Shown here: positions 18,197 to 31,028 of the stretch, piece by piece
How the letters are laid out: every line of letters begins with the position of its first letter
Position numbering within the stretch: position 1 is the stretch's first letter
Origin: Heracleum sosnowskyi
Taxonomy: Eukaryota; Streptophyta; Magnoliopsida; Apiales; Apiaceae
Direction of reading: 5' to 3'
Length of the DNA stretch: 64,000 nucleotides
Assembly (NCBI GenBank): GCA_030848705.1
Contig: JAUIZM010000015.1
Coordinates: 1,736,001 to 1,800,000, forward strand
Made by a program: the position numbers and the translations under genes
Notes under the pieces: generated by a model
Told to the model about the DNA's origin: nothing
What the model saw: the letters and a program-made list of their open reading frames with translations, nothing else
Databases searched by the model: none

Positions 18197-18548
18197 TTGG
18201 ATGTTCAAGAAACAGGCGTGTTGAAGCATCCCAACACTGTAACAGGTCTGCAAGACTACGACTGAAGCTTGAGAGATCACATGACAAAGCTCACCAATTC
18301 CAGAGTATGACAAATCTACATCTACTGAATTGTGTTAGCTTAAAATAGAATGTTTCTAGATTTCTTTGTAATGTATTGATAAGCTGTCTATATAGCAATT
18401 TAGGAAAGAATCACGGGCATGAAAATTGTAAGAAGCTGCCACTTGAAAATGACAGCAGCTTCATAAAGACCCGTGATTGAAAGTGATAGGTTTAACCTAC
18501 TTAGTCTATCTCTCAATTCATTCTTTGTAATCACTCGAGAAACTGAAG

Positions 18549-18576
18549 CTCAAGAAAAGATACACTTTTTCTTGAG
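18549..18576 (+). other. R/U5 hairpin of element B
   Basis: CTCAAGAAAA and TTTTCTTGAG form a 10-bp stem with an 8-base loop, about 160 bp after the TATA-like site. Elements A and C have hairpins of different sequence at comparable places. Confidence 0.7.
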
Positions 18577-18760
18577 GTTGTAACAACCCATTGCAAAATA
18601 AATAAAACATTTATTTTGTGAGAATTACTCGTGTGTCTACTTGTGTTTGCAATTGTTAAACTGATAATCTTTTATCTTGGTTTTAGTTGTTGAAACGTAA
18701 ATTGAGTTTTATCAGTATTGCATTCAACCCCCCCTTCTGCAATAGTCAAGGACCAACAAC

Positions 18761-18772
18761 TGGTATCAGAGC
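18761..18772 (+). other. Primer-binding site of B, initiator tRNA-Met
   Basis: TGGTATCAGAGC, complementary to the 3' end of plant initiator tRNA-Met, two bases after the LTR. It is the usual copia primer site. Confidence 0.93.
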
Positions 18773-18800
18773 AGACAGATTGTTCAAAAAATCTGAGATC

Positions 18801-21368
18801 ATGACAAGTTTGCAGAAGTCAAGTAGCATAAAGATTCCAGCTTTTGATAAAGAAAACTACAATGTATGGAAAAGAAAAATCATGTTATTTATCAAAGCTG
18901 CGAATCCATTATACTTGGGAATCCTCCAGAATGGTCCCTTCGTGCCACGTAAAGAAATTGAAGCCTCAACTGTGGACGGCGTTCTTATTCCAGCCTACTG
19001 GGTCAACAAATTACCTTCGGAGTTTCTGGAGCCAGAAAAAGAAAAGGTGGCCTTGGATGATTACTTGCAACTCATCTTACTGGATGCTCTCACTTTGGAC
19101 AAAGCCATGTGTGGGAACGTCATTGGGTGCTCATCAGCCAAGGATATGTGGAATAAGATCGAGCTGCTGTGTGAAGGAAGTGAAGAAGTGAAAGACAACC
19201 AAAGACAAATCCTTATCTCACAGTATGAAGCCTTCATGGCAAAGTCAGGAGAAGACCTAACAACAATGTTTGAGAGGTTTAGTAAACTTATGACTGAGCT
19301 ACAGATTCATGGCAAGTACTATGATATAAAGGAATTAAATGTCAAGTTCTTGCTCACACTTCCTGAGCATCTTGAGCACAAAGTCACTGCCATAAGAGAA
19401 GGAAGAAATCTGAACAATATCTCTCTTGAAACTCTATATGGTGTGCTTAAATCATATGAGCTTGAGTTTTTCCAGAAAAGAGCTATTCTAGCTGGATCCA
19501 GAGGAAAGATGGCTAATATGTCAGGTGCTTTAGTGGCTCATGTGCCAAGAATCACTCAACCTAGTGAAGAAGTTCAAATCACCCAACCTGCTTCTGCACC
19601 CTCTCTTAAGATCGAAGAGGTTGTGGATGATGAGGAGAAAGTTGTACTGCAGATAAGTGATGTTGAGGATGAAGACTTCTACTCCTTAGAAGAAATGGAA
19701 AAGATGGATAATCCAACCATGGCTTACATGGCTAAGAAATTCAAGAACATAAGATTCAAGATAAACAAGCCATATAAGTCTCAAGGTCAAACATCAAGGT
19801 TCAGCAAAGGGAACTTCTCCAAAGTTGAAGGTGGTGCCACAAGAGGTGGATACAAAACAGGGATGGTGGACAGATCCAAGTTCAGGTGTTACAACTGCAA
19901 TGAGCTTGGCCATTTTACTACTGAGTGCAGAAGGCCAAAGCAGAATCAGAGGATGGATAAAGGGTCAAGTGGACATTTCAAGAAATGACAGGGAAAGGCC
20001 TATATGGCTGAAGGAAAGTGCTGGGATGATTCTGATGATGAAGAGGAAGAGGAGTATGTGAACTTATCACTTATGGCCAAATCTGAAGAGGCCTCCTCTA
20101 GCTCTCCAAGTCAGGTACCCTCACTAGTCTTACTTGATATGTCTAAAGATGAATACAAGCAAACTGTTGAGAAATTAAGTGCAGAGATGATTCATGTTCA
20201 TACTAGTTTAACTGCAGCTAATGAAGAAATTGCTAGGTTAACTAAATTGAACGAAGAACTCACTTCTGAAAATGATTTGCTTTTGTTAAAGACCAATCGA
20301 TTAGAATCTTTAACACAGGAGAATGCTAAACTGAAAAATGATTTAGTCTGTGCTAAAGAAATTGAGGAGTTTCTAAGGAAAGAAATTAGTGAAAATGAAT
20401 TCAAGATTAAAGCCTATAGAAACTCATCCAAACAACTTCAGGATTATCATGAGAAACACACAGAGGATCAAAAGGTAGGAATATGTTTTGAATATGGCAA
20501 GAGACCTGGTAAGGAAATTGTTAGTCAGGATTGTTCAACTGATGCTACTGTCAAACCTCATGTCCTTAAGAAACTCAACAAACCAATTTTTAAACCTTCT
20601 GAACTTGAGTTTGATGAGGAAGCCATGCTAATCAAGCAACAACTTGATGATGAGGATGAAGGCAATGACAGTACAACAGTTGACGGAAAAGATGTTGTCA
20701 AAATCCCCAAGACAATAACTTTGCCAAACAATCTAACAAAATGTTCCAAAGATACTGTCAAGAGGGCTTCAAAGACAGCAACTTCCAAACCTACTGTCAA
20801 GATAGAAGGTATGAAAGGTACTGTCAAGAAAAGCTCGACAGCAACTTCAGAACATCTTGCTGACTCAATAACCTACAAGTCTAGAAACAGAAATGGTAAG
20901 TTAGGAAATGGCAATGCTAATGCTCCTAGAAAACTATGCAATAATTGTGGCTCTTCATATCACCTAACTCATGTTTGTAAGAAACCAAAGGAGGTCAAAA
21001 ACAATGTGACTCTGCTAGATGGTAACTTACACAGAACCCCCATTATGCATAGACCTATGGTAGTATGTAATAACATTGATTGTATGCCATGCAAGATAAC
21101 TGCTATGAGTACTTGTTTTAATTTGCTTATTTCATGTTCTGAACAATGTACCTACTTGCAAACTGTTGAGACTTCTGAGCCTACTGGAAACAGTAAGAAG
21201 GCCTCATCCACTAAGAAGAAGACCAAGTCTAATTCTAAAGATAAGTGGGTGAAGAAAGGAGTCCAACAGAAGATTCCTGATGTGATGGTTAAAGTTGAAA
21301 ATGATGATTATGCTTGTGATACTGAAGTGACTGGACCCAACAAGGATTGGGTACCATATTCCTCTTAA
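18801..21368 (+). pseudogene. gag: gag of element B, one nonsense codon
   Basis: ATG at 18801, 28 bases after the PBS. The N-terminal region begins with a Lys-Ile-Pro-x-Phe-Asp motif and a Trp-Lys-x-Lys stretch, as in copia gag proteins. A first CCHC knuckle lies near residue 363, followed by TGA at 19986-19988. The same frame then continues through a coiled coil (about 20130-20420), a region rich in Thr-Val-Lys encoded by ACTGTCAA, and a second CCHC at 20937, to TAA at 21366-21368. I see no frameshift, so one base change separates this from an open gag of about 855 codons. Readthrough is possible but not supported by C or A, which differ here. Confidence 0.9.
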
Positions 21369-21386
21369 ATACAATTTGTCTTGCAG
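21366..21386 (+). promoter_or_regulatory. Intron-acceptor-like gag/pol junction of B
   Basis: The gag TAA is followed by a T-rich run and TTGCAG ending at 21386, then the first pol codon. A possible donor, CAGTAAGA, lies near 21191. In B pol is in frame with gag, whereas in A and C it is +1. Confidence 0.45.
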
Positions 21387-24300
21387 GGTAAGAATAAGGA
21401 GCAGATCACTTGGATCATTGACAGTGGTTTCTCTAGACACATGACTGGTGATAAAACCCTGCTATCACAATTTGTAGAGAAAGCTGGCCCAATCATAACC
21501 TTTGGAGACAACAACAAGGGTTACATAGTGGGATATGGCTGTTTGGAAATTGGAAATGTTGTCATAAATGACATTGCACTTGTTGATGGATTGAAGCACA
21601 ACCTGCTCAGTGTCAGCCAATTCAGTGACAGGGGATTCAAGGTTGATTTTGACATGATGGTGTGCAACATTTATCACAAGAAGGATGGAAGCCTTTCTTT
21701 GAAAGGAGTAAGAAAAGGAAGCTTGTTTGTTGCTGACTTAATATCAACAAAGAAGGACAAGATTTACTGTTTTTACAGTAAAGCTACTGTTGGTGACAGT
21801 ATGCTTTGGCACAGGAAACTCTCACACCTCAACTTCAAAACAATGAATATGCTGATGAAGAAGGAACTAGTGAGAGGACTACCTCAATAGGAATTCTGTC
21901 AAGAAGGACTGTGTGAGGACTGTCAAATGGGAAAACTGAAGAAAGCTGTGCATAGATCAAAGCAAGTCAACACCAACACTGAACCACTCAAACTAATTCA
22001 CATGGATCTTTTTGGACCAGTCAATGTACCATCATTAGCCAAGAAAAGATATGCATTAGTTATGGTGGATGACTATTCTAGGTATACTTGGGTGAAGTAT
22101 CTAGAATCAAAAGATGAAGCAGCTCAAGTCATCATTGATCACTTAAGAGTTCTTGAAAGAGCTCCAAATGCCAAAGTTCAAATAATAACGAGTGACAATG
22201 GGACTGAGTTCAGAAATGCCACTCTGGGTAATTTTTGTAAAGATGAAAGAATTGTACAACAATTTTCTGCTGCAAGGACTCCTCAGCAGAATGGAGTTGT
22301 AGAAAGGAAGAATAGGACTCTCATTGAAGCTGCCAGAACTATGCTTCATGATGCAAAGTTACCTACATATTTCTGGGCAGAAGTCATCAACACAGCCTGC
22401 TACACACAGAACGGAACCTTGATCAACATGACTCATGGGAACACTCCTTACTATCTGCTAAATGAAAAGAAACCTACTGTCAAGTATTTTCATGTGTTTG
22501 GAAGCAAATGTTTCATGATGAAAGACAACCATGAAAAGAAAGGTAAATTTGACACCAAAGCTTTTGAAGGAATTTTCACGGGGTATGCTTTAGAAAGGAC
22601 TGCCTACAGAGTTTATCTTTTGGAACACAGAATCATAGATGAAAGTATGAATGTCACATTTGATGAAACCAATTTTCCTGGACTGCATGAAGAAGGTCAA
22701 ATGCGGACTCTTAGATTTGAAAATCAAGGATACTTGGAGGAAGAAGAAATTGTTGACGAAGAACCTACTTTCACTCAAACTGTTGAAACAGAAAAGGATG
22801 TCGTCATCGAAGAGAATGTCAATCAAACTCCAGCCCAGTCACAGACCATCACAGGAAATACTCAAATTGATGGTGACTCTGGAGACATTGAAGAAAATGG
22901 TGGAGACAATTGCCCTGGTGAAGATTCAGTTCCTCCAGTTGAAGTTACTGTCTCAAATCACACAAGGAGCTTACCCAAAACCATTAGGTGGAACAGGGAT
23001 CACTCAAATGATCTAATAATTGGAGATCCCTCTTCTGGGGTGAGGACCAGGAACAATATTTCCGCTGACAGCATGTTTTCTTGTTTTCTTTCTCAAATGG
23101 AGCCTAAAGCAATTGATGAAGCATTTTTGGATTCTGATTGGGTGATTGCTATGCAAGAAGAACTCAACCAGTTTGAAAGAAACAATGTTTGGAAGTTGGT
23201 TCCAAGACCAAGAGGAAAGTCAGTTATTGAGACAAAGTGGGTTTTCAGAAACAAACTGGATGAAAATGGAAATGTGACTAGAAACAAGGCAAGGCTAGTA
23301 GCTAAAGGTTACTTTCAACAGGAAGGGATAGATTATGATGAGACATTTGCACCCGTTGCCAGACTTGAAGCTATCAGGATTTTCCTAGCCTTTGCTGCTC
23401 ACTGTAATTTCAAGGTGTTCCAAATGGATGTCAAAAGTGCTTTTCTAAATGGAGAGTTGGAGGAAGAAGTGTATGTTGAACAGCCACCTGGCTTTGAAGA
23501 TGTTGAGATGTATGATTTTGTGTATAAGCTGTTCAAGGCACTTTATGGATTGAAACAAGCTCCAAGAGCATGGTATGATACCCTCTCTGCCTTTCTATTG
23601 GAAAACAAGTTTACAAGAGGTGTAGTAGATAAGACCTTATTCTACAAGCATCATGGCAAAGACATCATTTTGGTTCAAATTTATGTTGATGATATCATTT
23701 TTGGTTCATCAAATGAGAAGCTGTGTGAGAAGTTTTCATCTCTAATGAGAAATAAGTATGAGATGAGCATGATGGGAGAACTGTCATTCTTCCTGGGTTT
23801 TCAAGTTCTTCAGAAAGATGATGGAATCTTCATTTGTCAAGCAAAATATATCAAGGAACTTCTCAAGAAGTTCAACTTGGAAGATTCATCACCTACCAAG
23901 ACTCCTATTTCTACCTCAACTAGTCTGGATCTAGATTCCAAAGGAAAGAAAGTGGACTCTAGTGCATACAGAGGCATGGTTGGATCCCTTCTTTATCTAA
24001 CTGCTAGCAGACCTGCCATAATGTTTGCTACATGTCTATGTGCAAGGTTTCAAGCTGATCCAAATGAGTCACACTTGGTAGCAATTAAGAGAATTTTTAG
24101 ATACCTTAAGGGCTCTCCTAATCTGGGCCTTTGGTATCCTAAAAATACTGGATTTGAGCTAGTGGGGTATTCTGATTCAGATTATGCTGGATGTAGGATT
24201 GACAGAAAAAGCACTACAGGAAGCTGTCAATTTCTTGGTGGAATATTGGTATCCTGGTTCAGTAAAAAGCAACACTCAGTTTCTACAGCTACTGTAGAAG

Positions 24301-24629
24301 CTGAATACATTGCTGCTGGAAGTTGCCGTGCACAAATCTTGTGGATGAAGAATCAACTGTTGGATTATGGCTTAGTGTTAAATAATATCCCTATCTACTG
24401 TGACAACACTAGTGCCATAGCCATCTCAGACAATCCTGTTCAACACTCTAGAACTAAGCACATTGATATCAGACATCATTTCATAAGAGAACATGTTGAA
24501 AGAGGAACTGTGAAGTTGATCTATGTGCCCACAGAAAAGCAACTTGCAGACATTTTTACAAAACCACTGGATGAGGCAACCTTCAACAGGTTGGTAAGTG
24601 AATTGGGAATGCTAAATCTGGTATGTTAA
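21387..24629 (+). pseudogene. pol: pol of element B, one nonsense codon
   Basis: About 1081 codons. The Asp-Ser-Gly protease motif is near residue 12, then the HHCC finger, integrase core with Ser-Asp-Asn-Gly-Thr-Glu and Gln-Gln-Asn-Gly-Val-Val-Glu blocks, RT with Tyr-Val-Asp-Asp, and RNase H with Asp-Ser-Asp-Tyr, Val-Glu-Ala-Glu-Tyr and Asp-Asn-Thr-Ser-Ala. A TAG at 21888-21890 falls in the zinc-finger region between protease and integrase core. Everything downstream is open to TAA at 24627-24629. The linker between integrase and RT lacks the GGGGGAG tracts seen in A and C. Confidence 0.93.
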
Positions 24630-25034
24630 CCTACTAGTTTTTCATTCTATTATTCAAGTGAAGCTTGTGACAGTAACATCTACAGAAGTTGTTGTCATGA
24701 GAAAATTTACTGTCTACCTAAGTCTCTATCTGTTTTCGACAGCACATCTGCTTTGACTTTGTTAAAATTGAACTTTGTGCTATTCTTGTACTTAAAAGTT
24801 GATTTTTGTATGACACTAACTTGCATGTTTGTTAAAATTGATATTGGTCAAGGATTCTCCTTAATTGGTCAGTTTTGCCTTGATTGTTGTATTAGTGGTA
24901 GACATCACTTAATTTCAATATGAGGTAGTTGTATGGGTATTCCAAACTGTTGACCGTTTACATCCCTCTTAACCTAGTATGCCTATAAAATGAATCTTAG
25001 GCCATATTAGTGAATCATTTGGAAAAAGGGTAAA
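24630..25034 (+). other. Spacer after pol of B, with TATA-like box
   Basis: About 400 bp without a credible ORF. A CTATAAAAT box at about 24982-24990 lies about 50 bp before the ATG of the small ORF, so that ORF may have its own start. Two or three motif copies occur near 24666-24745. Confidence 0.5.
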
Positions 25035-25298
25035 ATGGAAAACAAAGTAGGAATTGAGTACAGGCCTAAGCCTTGTGGTAGTGAACCCTACAATGAAGAG
25101 GTAGAAGCACTGTTTGATGAGTTATGGGATATCCTCGATGAAGAAGAGGATAAAGAACTTGCAGCCAAGGCCGCTGAGGAGGCTAAGGTGCAAGAAGAGG
25201 AAAAGGAGTTTCAAGCACTCCTCAAGGAAGAAGGAACCTCAGAAGAGATAGTTAGGGCAGAAGCACTAGAATTGGTTAAGAAAGACTGTACTGATTAG
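25035..25298 (+). CDS. Small acidic ORF of element B (87 aa), unknown
   Basis: ATG at 25035 (AAATGG context), TAG at 25296-25298. The protein is strongly acidic and helical, with a Glu-Leu-Trp-Asp-Ile-Leu-Asp-Glu patch near residues 28-45 and Ala/Glu/Lys-rich coiled-coil-like sequence after it. I recognise no family. It lies where C has an antisense ORF whose N-terminus carries a similar acidic, Trp-containing helix; homology is uncertain. Unlike its neighbours it has no internal stop, although it is short enough for that to be chance. Confidence 0.5.
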   Translation: MENKVGIEYRPKPCGSEPYNEEVEALFDELWDILDEEEDKELAAKAAEEAKVQEEEKEFQALLKEEGTSEEIVRAEALELVKKDCTD

Positions 25299-26009
25299 TT
25301 TATCTCACTAATTGTAGCTCTTTCCCTTCTTCATTTAATTTAATCAATAAAACTTCCCTTTCTGCTGTTTTTATTTACTTCCTGTGTGTATTGCTTAATT
25401 TCTTAACTGGTTGGATGTTATTATGAATGCCTAATGAATCAGTAATAAACTATGTGAATGTTTAACTGGTGACTCCTCAGTTTAAGTTCTTGATCATAAC
25501 CGTTTCAATTAAAAGTCCTGACAGTTGTTGTTTTCCCGCAAAGGTTGCTGTCATCTAGAAAAGTTGCTGTCATAATTCTTTGACAGCTAACTTCTCGACA
25601 ACAATAAACAACCTTCTGTCATGACTCGTAAAAGATATTGTCATATGAGAACTTAACGATGACAATAAGTTTTGCGCGTAATGTTTCTGTCACGCAAAAC
25701 ATGTTGTCATCACACCAAAGTTACTGACACGGTTGTTTTGAGCGCACATGTAACTGTCAAATTAGTAGACCGTTAAAATTGGACACACATCCTCCACGAG
25801 GAGAGAGAAATTAGCCAGTAACCCACGTGACTACTAAGTGGGTTAAGACACGATTTCACTTTCCACTTTGTCAGTTAAACGCTTGAACTTCCCTCTAAAT
25901 TCATCAAACATTCAACTGTTCTCAAAAAGCAAACACAATACTCACCTTTCTCTTCTCTCAAGCAATTCATCTCTTACCTTCTCTCTTCTTCTTCTCTCAA
26001 TCAAAACAA
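25299..26009 (+). promoter_or_regulatory. Putative internal promoter and leader of the B accessory ORF
   Basis: No ORF. Between 25519 and 25765 there are about ten CTGTCA/TGACAG or close variants in both orientations. A CACGTG G-box lies at about 25823-25828, and 25915-26009 is a pyrimidine-rich stretch of TCTTCTCTC type like plant 5' leaders, ending at the ATG. I see no clear TATA box. The arrangement copies the U3 pattern of motif cluster then leader. Confidence 0.45.
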
Positions 26010-29000
26010 ATGGCCCCTAAACAATCAATTTCACAAACTAACTTTGCTGGCATCTACTCTCCAAGTGATGCTGGTGAGGGTTTCAAAGGGCTTGTTTATT
26101 TCATGAATAAGTCTTATCTTGGGTATGCAATTACCTCCACTCCTGTTCTTGACCTAGACAGGATTGAAAATTTCTGGGAGACAGCCGTTGCTCATGAAGA
26201 TGGTGACATCTCCTCTATTCAGTTCAAAATCAAGGAACACAGCTACTCTCTCACTGTTCAGGGCATCAATGCAGCTCTGGGAATTGTGCTAGAACCAGGA
26301 AAGGATTATGTTGAGCTTTCTAGTGATGAGACCCTAAAGAAGCTCTTCTTGAAGATTGGGTACTCTGGCCCTATTCTTGAAGAGGGAACAACAAAATGGT
26401 ACCCTTCTGGTGAAATGGACAGGAAATATCTCCGCAAAGAGTGGAGTATGGTGTTTGATGCTATGGTGAAAGTGTTCTCTACCAAGACCACATGATGGAA
26501 TGGGATTCCCACCTACATCAAGAAGCTCACTCACTCTCTTGTTCATGGTACAAAGTGGATGTTGGAAAGCTGCTCATGGCACACTTCAAGGCTGCCATAG
26601 GTAAGAAGGTAAACATATATCCTCGCTTTTTAATGTTGTGCATCAATTCTTTATGTGACTTTGATGAGAATGCCCCTCGTTTGGAGGTGTGCCCTGTACT
26701 AAAAAGAAACACTCACACATCTCTCACCTCACAGAATTTGAATGCACATATTCCACTATGTTTGACCAAACAAATGGTTGATCAAGTGACTGACCTTGAT
26801 TTTCCATTACCATCTGGTTTTGATACTTTCACTATTGAGAATGAGACTGCATTAGACCCCAATTCAGTCAACCCTCATTCTGCCCCATACACTCAGCCTA
26901 GGTTCTCTAGACTTCCCAAAGGACAGAGGCTAGCCTTACAAGAAACCAGAAAAAGGCCCCTAGAGACTGGTGTTAGTGGTAGTGTTGAGAGTCAAGAGGG
27001 AGTTCCTGCACCTAGTGCAGCAAATAAGGAAGGTAGTCAAATAGAACCCATAGTGGTTCCTCCTGAGCCTAAGAAGAAGAGAGCTAAGAGGACCAAAACC
27101 ACTGTCAGCCACCCTGTAGTCTCCCAAAAGACTGTAGAGGAAACAAGGGATATAAACTCCTCCCTAGATGTGCCTTCTCAACAAGGGACATCTATTGAAA
27201 TTGGCATGTCTCCCAAGGCAACCTGTAAAGAGTCTGCACAACCTCATGTTCCAACTCATGAGGAGCCTCCACTTGCAGAAACACACTTGGAGTCAGGACA
27301 CTGTGGGGATTTCACTTCCCCCGTTGATACTTCTCAAGTTACATCTGAGAAGGATCCACTATTCTCTTCTCCACTTTCACCTTCTTCCTTCCCTACACAT
27401 TCATTTGTTTCTTCTCCACAACCTAGAGAGGGGGACAGTCCCAACCCTTCAGGTTTTGATCATCCATCTTCCCTCATGGATGAGCCCCCATCAAGTGGTC
27501 CACAAAAACCCATTTCTCAAAGTGAGATGGACACCACTCCTTCAAACACTGAGAAAGAGCAAAGTACAACTCTGCTAGAAAATGAAACAGCCAGTACTTT
27601 GTTCAATCTCCAAGGAGCATCTTACCTCAGGGAAGATGCTGTCACGGCCCAAGTTGATGTCAAAGACACTGTGGATGTTGCTGCCACAGGTGATTCTGCT
27701 GTCAAGGACTCAGTTAAAGTTACTGTCAAAATCAAACCTGCTGTCCACGTTGCAGTGGAACCTACTGTCGATACTCCAACTAACAGTAACATTCATGGCA
27801 AAGCTCTTGTATCCTCTACACAGCCTGACTTTGATGCTGTATTTCTTGAGGATGTCTTTGATGATGATGTGCCACTATCTCAGTTCTTAAAGGTACATTC
27901 TAAACCATCTATTTCTTTGCATGACAGTACTGCTCATACCCATGCATCTAGGATGAGTGAGGGTGTGCAAAAGAAAATAGAGATAAAAGAAAAGAGAAGT
28001 GAGCATCAAAATGAGAGGCAACCAAATGAGCTGGCAAAAGGTGAGGGACTTGAGCATGTCCAGAGTGAAATTAAGGGAGCCACACATGTCCAGGCCGTAG
28101 GCCATGAGAGTTCTGTTGTGAGGAGTGATGAGATCACTCAGAAAAACACTGAGAGTGTGAGAACCCCCACAGCCTCCAAGCATCAGTCTTTTCCTTCACC
28201 CCCAAGAAGGTTAAGATCAGGTGGCCCCTCTACATCTTCCAAGTTGCATGCTTTAGAGAACAGATGTATGTCCATGGAACTCAAAATTGACAGCCTGTCT
28301 ACCATGGTGGCCTCTGGTTTTTCTACCATTCAGGAAGCCATTCAAGCTCTATCTGCAAATCTTGGTGCTGCCAACTTACCTAAGGGGGAGACAAAGGTAA
28401 GATCAGAATCTCAAAAGGCAAAATCAGGAACAGAAGGTATCCCCAAACAGGATGTTGCTCAGGGGGAGCCTGGCTCAAAGAAGGCTTCAAGGAGTGAGGG
28501 GGAGCCTGGAACTAAAGGAAGGTCAGTGCCTGCTAAGAGAAAAAGGGGAACTCAAGGAGATTCAGGAAGTAAGGGGGAGCAAAGGCAAGAAGCTAAAATT
28601 CTCTTTGAATATGAGATAGTTGGAGAAAAAGTTTTAATGTCCAAGGAAACCCTGGAATCTATGCAAAAGGGTGTTTCTTCCAAGCACCCAATTCTTCCTT
28701 CTGTGACAATAAGAGAGCCAACTCCAACTCCAAAGGAGAGTGCTCTTGAAAGGCAATGGAGAGAAAAGGAGGAGCAGAACAAGTTGGGAAAAGGGAAAGA
28801 CAAGATGCATGAATACATTCTGTCTGGAAACACCTGGAGTGAAGGAACAGAGGTCAACCAAGAAGATGCTAATGCTCTAATGGTTGACTACAGGGAAAGT
28901 ACTCTGAAGAATCATGATGAAGACTTCTACAAGGTAGTTGATGAAGCTATGAAGGAGCCTAGCAGAAGATTGAGTAACTGCTCAACTTTTCTAAAGGAGA

Positions 29001-30932
29001 AAATCACCAGTGTATGTGTAAAGATCAATGAAGAAAGGAGGTGGGCTATTGATGTGTACTTAAACACTGGAATATCCATGTTCATTACTATGCAGCTGCT
29101 GCAGAGTCTTCCAGCAAGAGTGCTAACAGTAATGAAGAACAAAATCACAGCAAACCATATAGCCTTCAATGAGATCTTGCATCTGCAAATGCTGAGTTTA
29201 ATTCAGAAAAACTTCCAGAAGTCTACACCAATCCATTTTGTGTCTACTATGCAGGTACCACCAAAAGTGGTAGCAAGAGATGTGCATACATGAGTCTAGG
29301 AGGCACTTCAACAATGGAGTCAAAGTTAATCTTAAAGGTGTTAAACATGATTCTCAACTCCAAAGCCAACAAGGAAAGAGTTCTTGCTGTCAAAGCAATT
29401 TATGACTTGCTGGTAAAAAGGGACAAGGGACTGAGCTCTACTATGAAGAATATGATCTCCAAAGCAATCTCCAACAGAGCTGAACAAGGAGAAAGCTGCT
29501 CCTATGAGGTTCCTTGTGATGATGATGATGAGTTGGATGGTAGTGGAGGAACTGGAGAAGCAGGAAATGCTAGTGGAAGCACCTCTGAGAATGTTGGATC
29601 AAAGTCCCAGTAAGAAAATAAGGAAGAAGCTCCTGTACAAGAAAAGGAAGATGTTGAAGCAACAGAAGAAGAGGCGTCAGTAATTTTTGAAGCTTTGGAG
29701 GCAAATATCTTAAGATGTGCTATTGACAGTATAAATGCTGAAAAAGATACTGTCACCAAAGAGACTGTCAATAAAGATACTGTCATGGAGGACACTGTCA
29801 ACAAAGATGTTGTCAAAGAAGGAATCAAGCCTACTGTCAAGCCAAAAAGGACAAAAACCCTGGATAAGGCCTGGTTCTCTAGACAGGAACCTGAACCTGA
29901 GGAGACTTCAAAAGCAATAAAAGGAAAACACAAGTACTCAGGAAAGGAGAAAGCCACTGGGCTTGGCAGAAACTTGAAGAAGCCTATCCAATCAAAACTC
30001 TACAGCTCTCTGGATCTTTTGGAAAAGGAAGCTGGTCAAATCAAGAGCGTCGAGGTAAAGTTGGATAACAAAAATGAAACAACTGAATATATTCTTTGGT
30101 TTGATGCATCAAGACTTGTGAAGGTCAAAAAGGACTTTTCCACGGAAGTGTCTTCATATACTGTATCAGCAACTCTTTCAATGGAAAGGATAACAGAAAC
30201 AAGGAGAGTTGAATACTTCTACTTGGTAAGGATGGTCAATCTAATGCAAGGTTATGACAACGTTCCTGAAAGTGTCATGAACCATGTGTTGGCATACAAA
30301 GCCCTGAGGGATGAAGAATTATATCAGAAGTTTGGAGAATGGTCACTATATGATGATAATGACATTGCTCACTTACTTGAATATTCTGATGAAGAAATGG
30401 CTGAGTATGAAGATGATGTTCCTGAAGAAGTGGTGCAAACCCAACCAAGTCAAGAAGAATCCTCAGAGCCTACAGAAAGAGGAACCACTGAAGATACATA
30501 AGACACATTCTTGGGTAAAAGCAGAGAAGCCAACAGGATGGAAAGTGAATGACCCAATTACCAATCTTGTATCCATTGGAACAGCAATGCTCCTCTGAAA
30601 TTGAGAGCATTATTCAAGCAAGAAAGGGTAAAGACTCAAAGCTGGATAGGTCAAGGAGAAAAACTCTGAATGCATACCCTGGAAGCAGATTCAAAGACTT
30701 TAATGGCACACTGAAGTTCAAAACTCATGCTTTTGGCCAAGAGTTATGGTTGGATCTTCAGGATGCTAGAGTATGTCTCTCCAAGACACTACAGAAACAT
30801 ATTGATGAAATTGAAGATGAGGCTATCATTCCTGATGAAGTAGCACTGGTGGAAGGACTCAGAGAAGTTCTTAAGGAAGCTCTCAACAGAGAGGATGAAG
30901 CAAGACAGAAAAGGAAATCTGAAGCTAAGTAA
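26010..30932 (+). pseudogene. Large accessory ORF of element B, multiply broken
   Basis: Homologue of the accessory ORFs of A and C. ATG at 26010; the first 160 codons give the N-terminal domain with Phe-Trp-Glu-Thr and LRKEWS blocks as in A. TGA at 26493-26495 and a frameshift before about 26560 end this part. A long frame (to 29293) gives a basic PKKKR cluster near 27073, Ser/Pro-rich and Thr-Val repeat regions and a coiled coil near 28240-28370. Further frame changes or stops occur near 29290, 29611-29613 and 30499-30548. The C-terminal domain (about 30050-30930) retains the WFDASRLVKV and EYFYLVRMVN blocks matching A and C. No function is known. Confidence 0.8.
28381..28580 (+). other. 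Four GGGGGAG tracts in the B accessory region
   Basis: AGGGGGAG at about 28383, 28461, 28498 and 28572, in a Lys/Gly/Ser/Glu-rich segment. They match the core of the terminal PPT. Confidence 0.6.
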
Positions 30933-31015
30933 AATATTTTGTCAGATTCTGATCTTATTAGTTAAGTTGTCAGCTAGTATCATTTTTAAATTTGCTGTTA
31001 TTATCCATAAAATCA

Positions 31016-31028
31016 AATTGGGGGAGAT
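31016..31028 (+). other. Polypurine tract of element B
   Basis: AAATTGGGGGAGAT immediately before the 3' LTR. Confidence 0.88.

Larger units (their letters stand above)
17713..18758 (+). repeat. 5' LTR of element B (1046 bp)
   Basis: TGTTAGGATTTTTGGG to GGACCAACA. U3 holds many TGACAG/CTGTCA motifs (17924-18196), with a TATA-like TCTATATAG at 18388-18396, a perfect 10-bp hairpin at 18549-18576 and AATAAA-type signals near 18596-18606. Confidence 0.95.

Noticed and set aside
21366..21386. Programmed readthrough of the gag stop as the general gag-pol mechanism
   Set aside because: Possible for B, where pol is in frame, but A and C have pol in the +1 frame, so it cannot be the shared mechanism.
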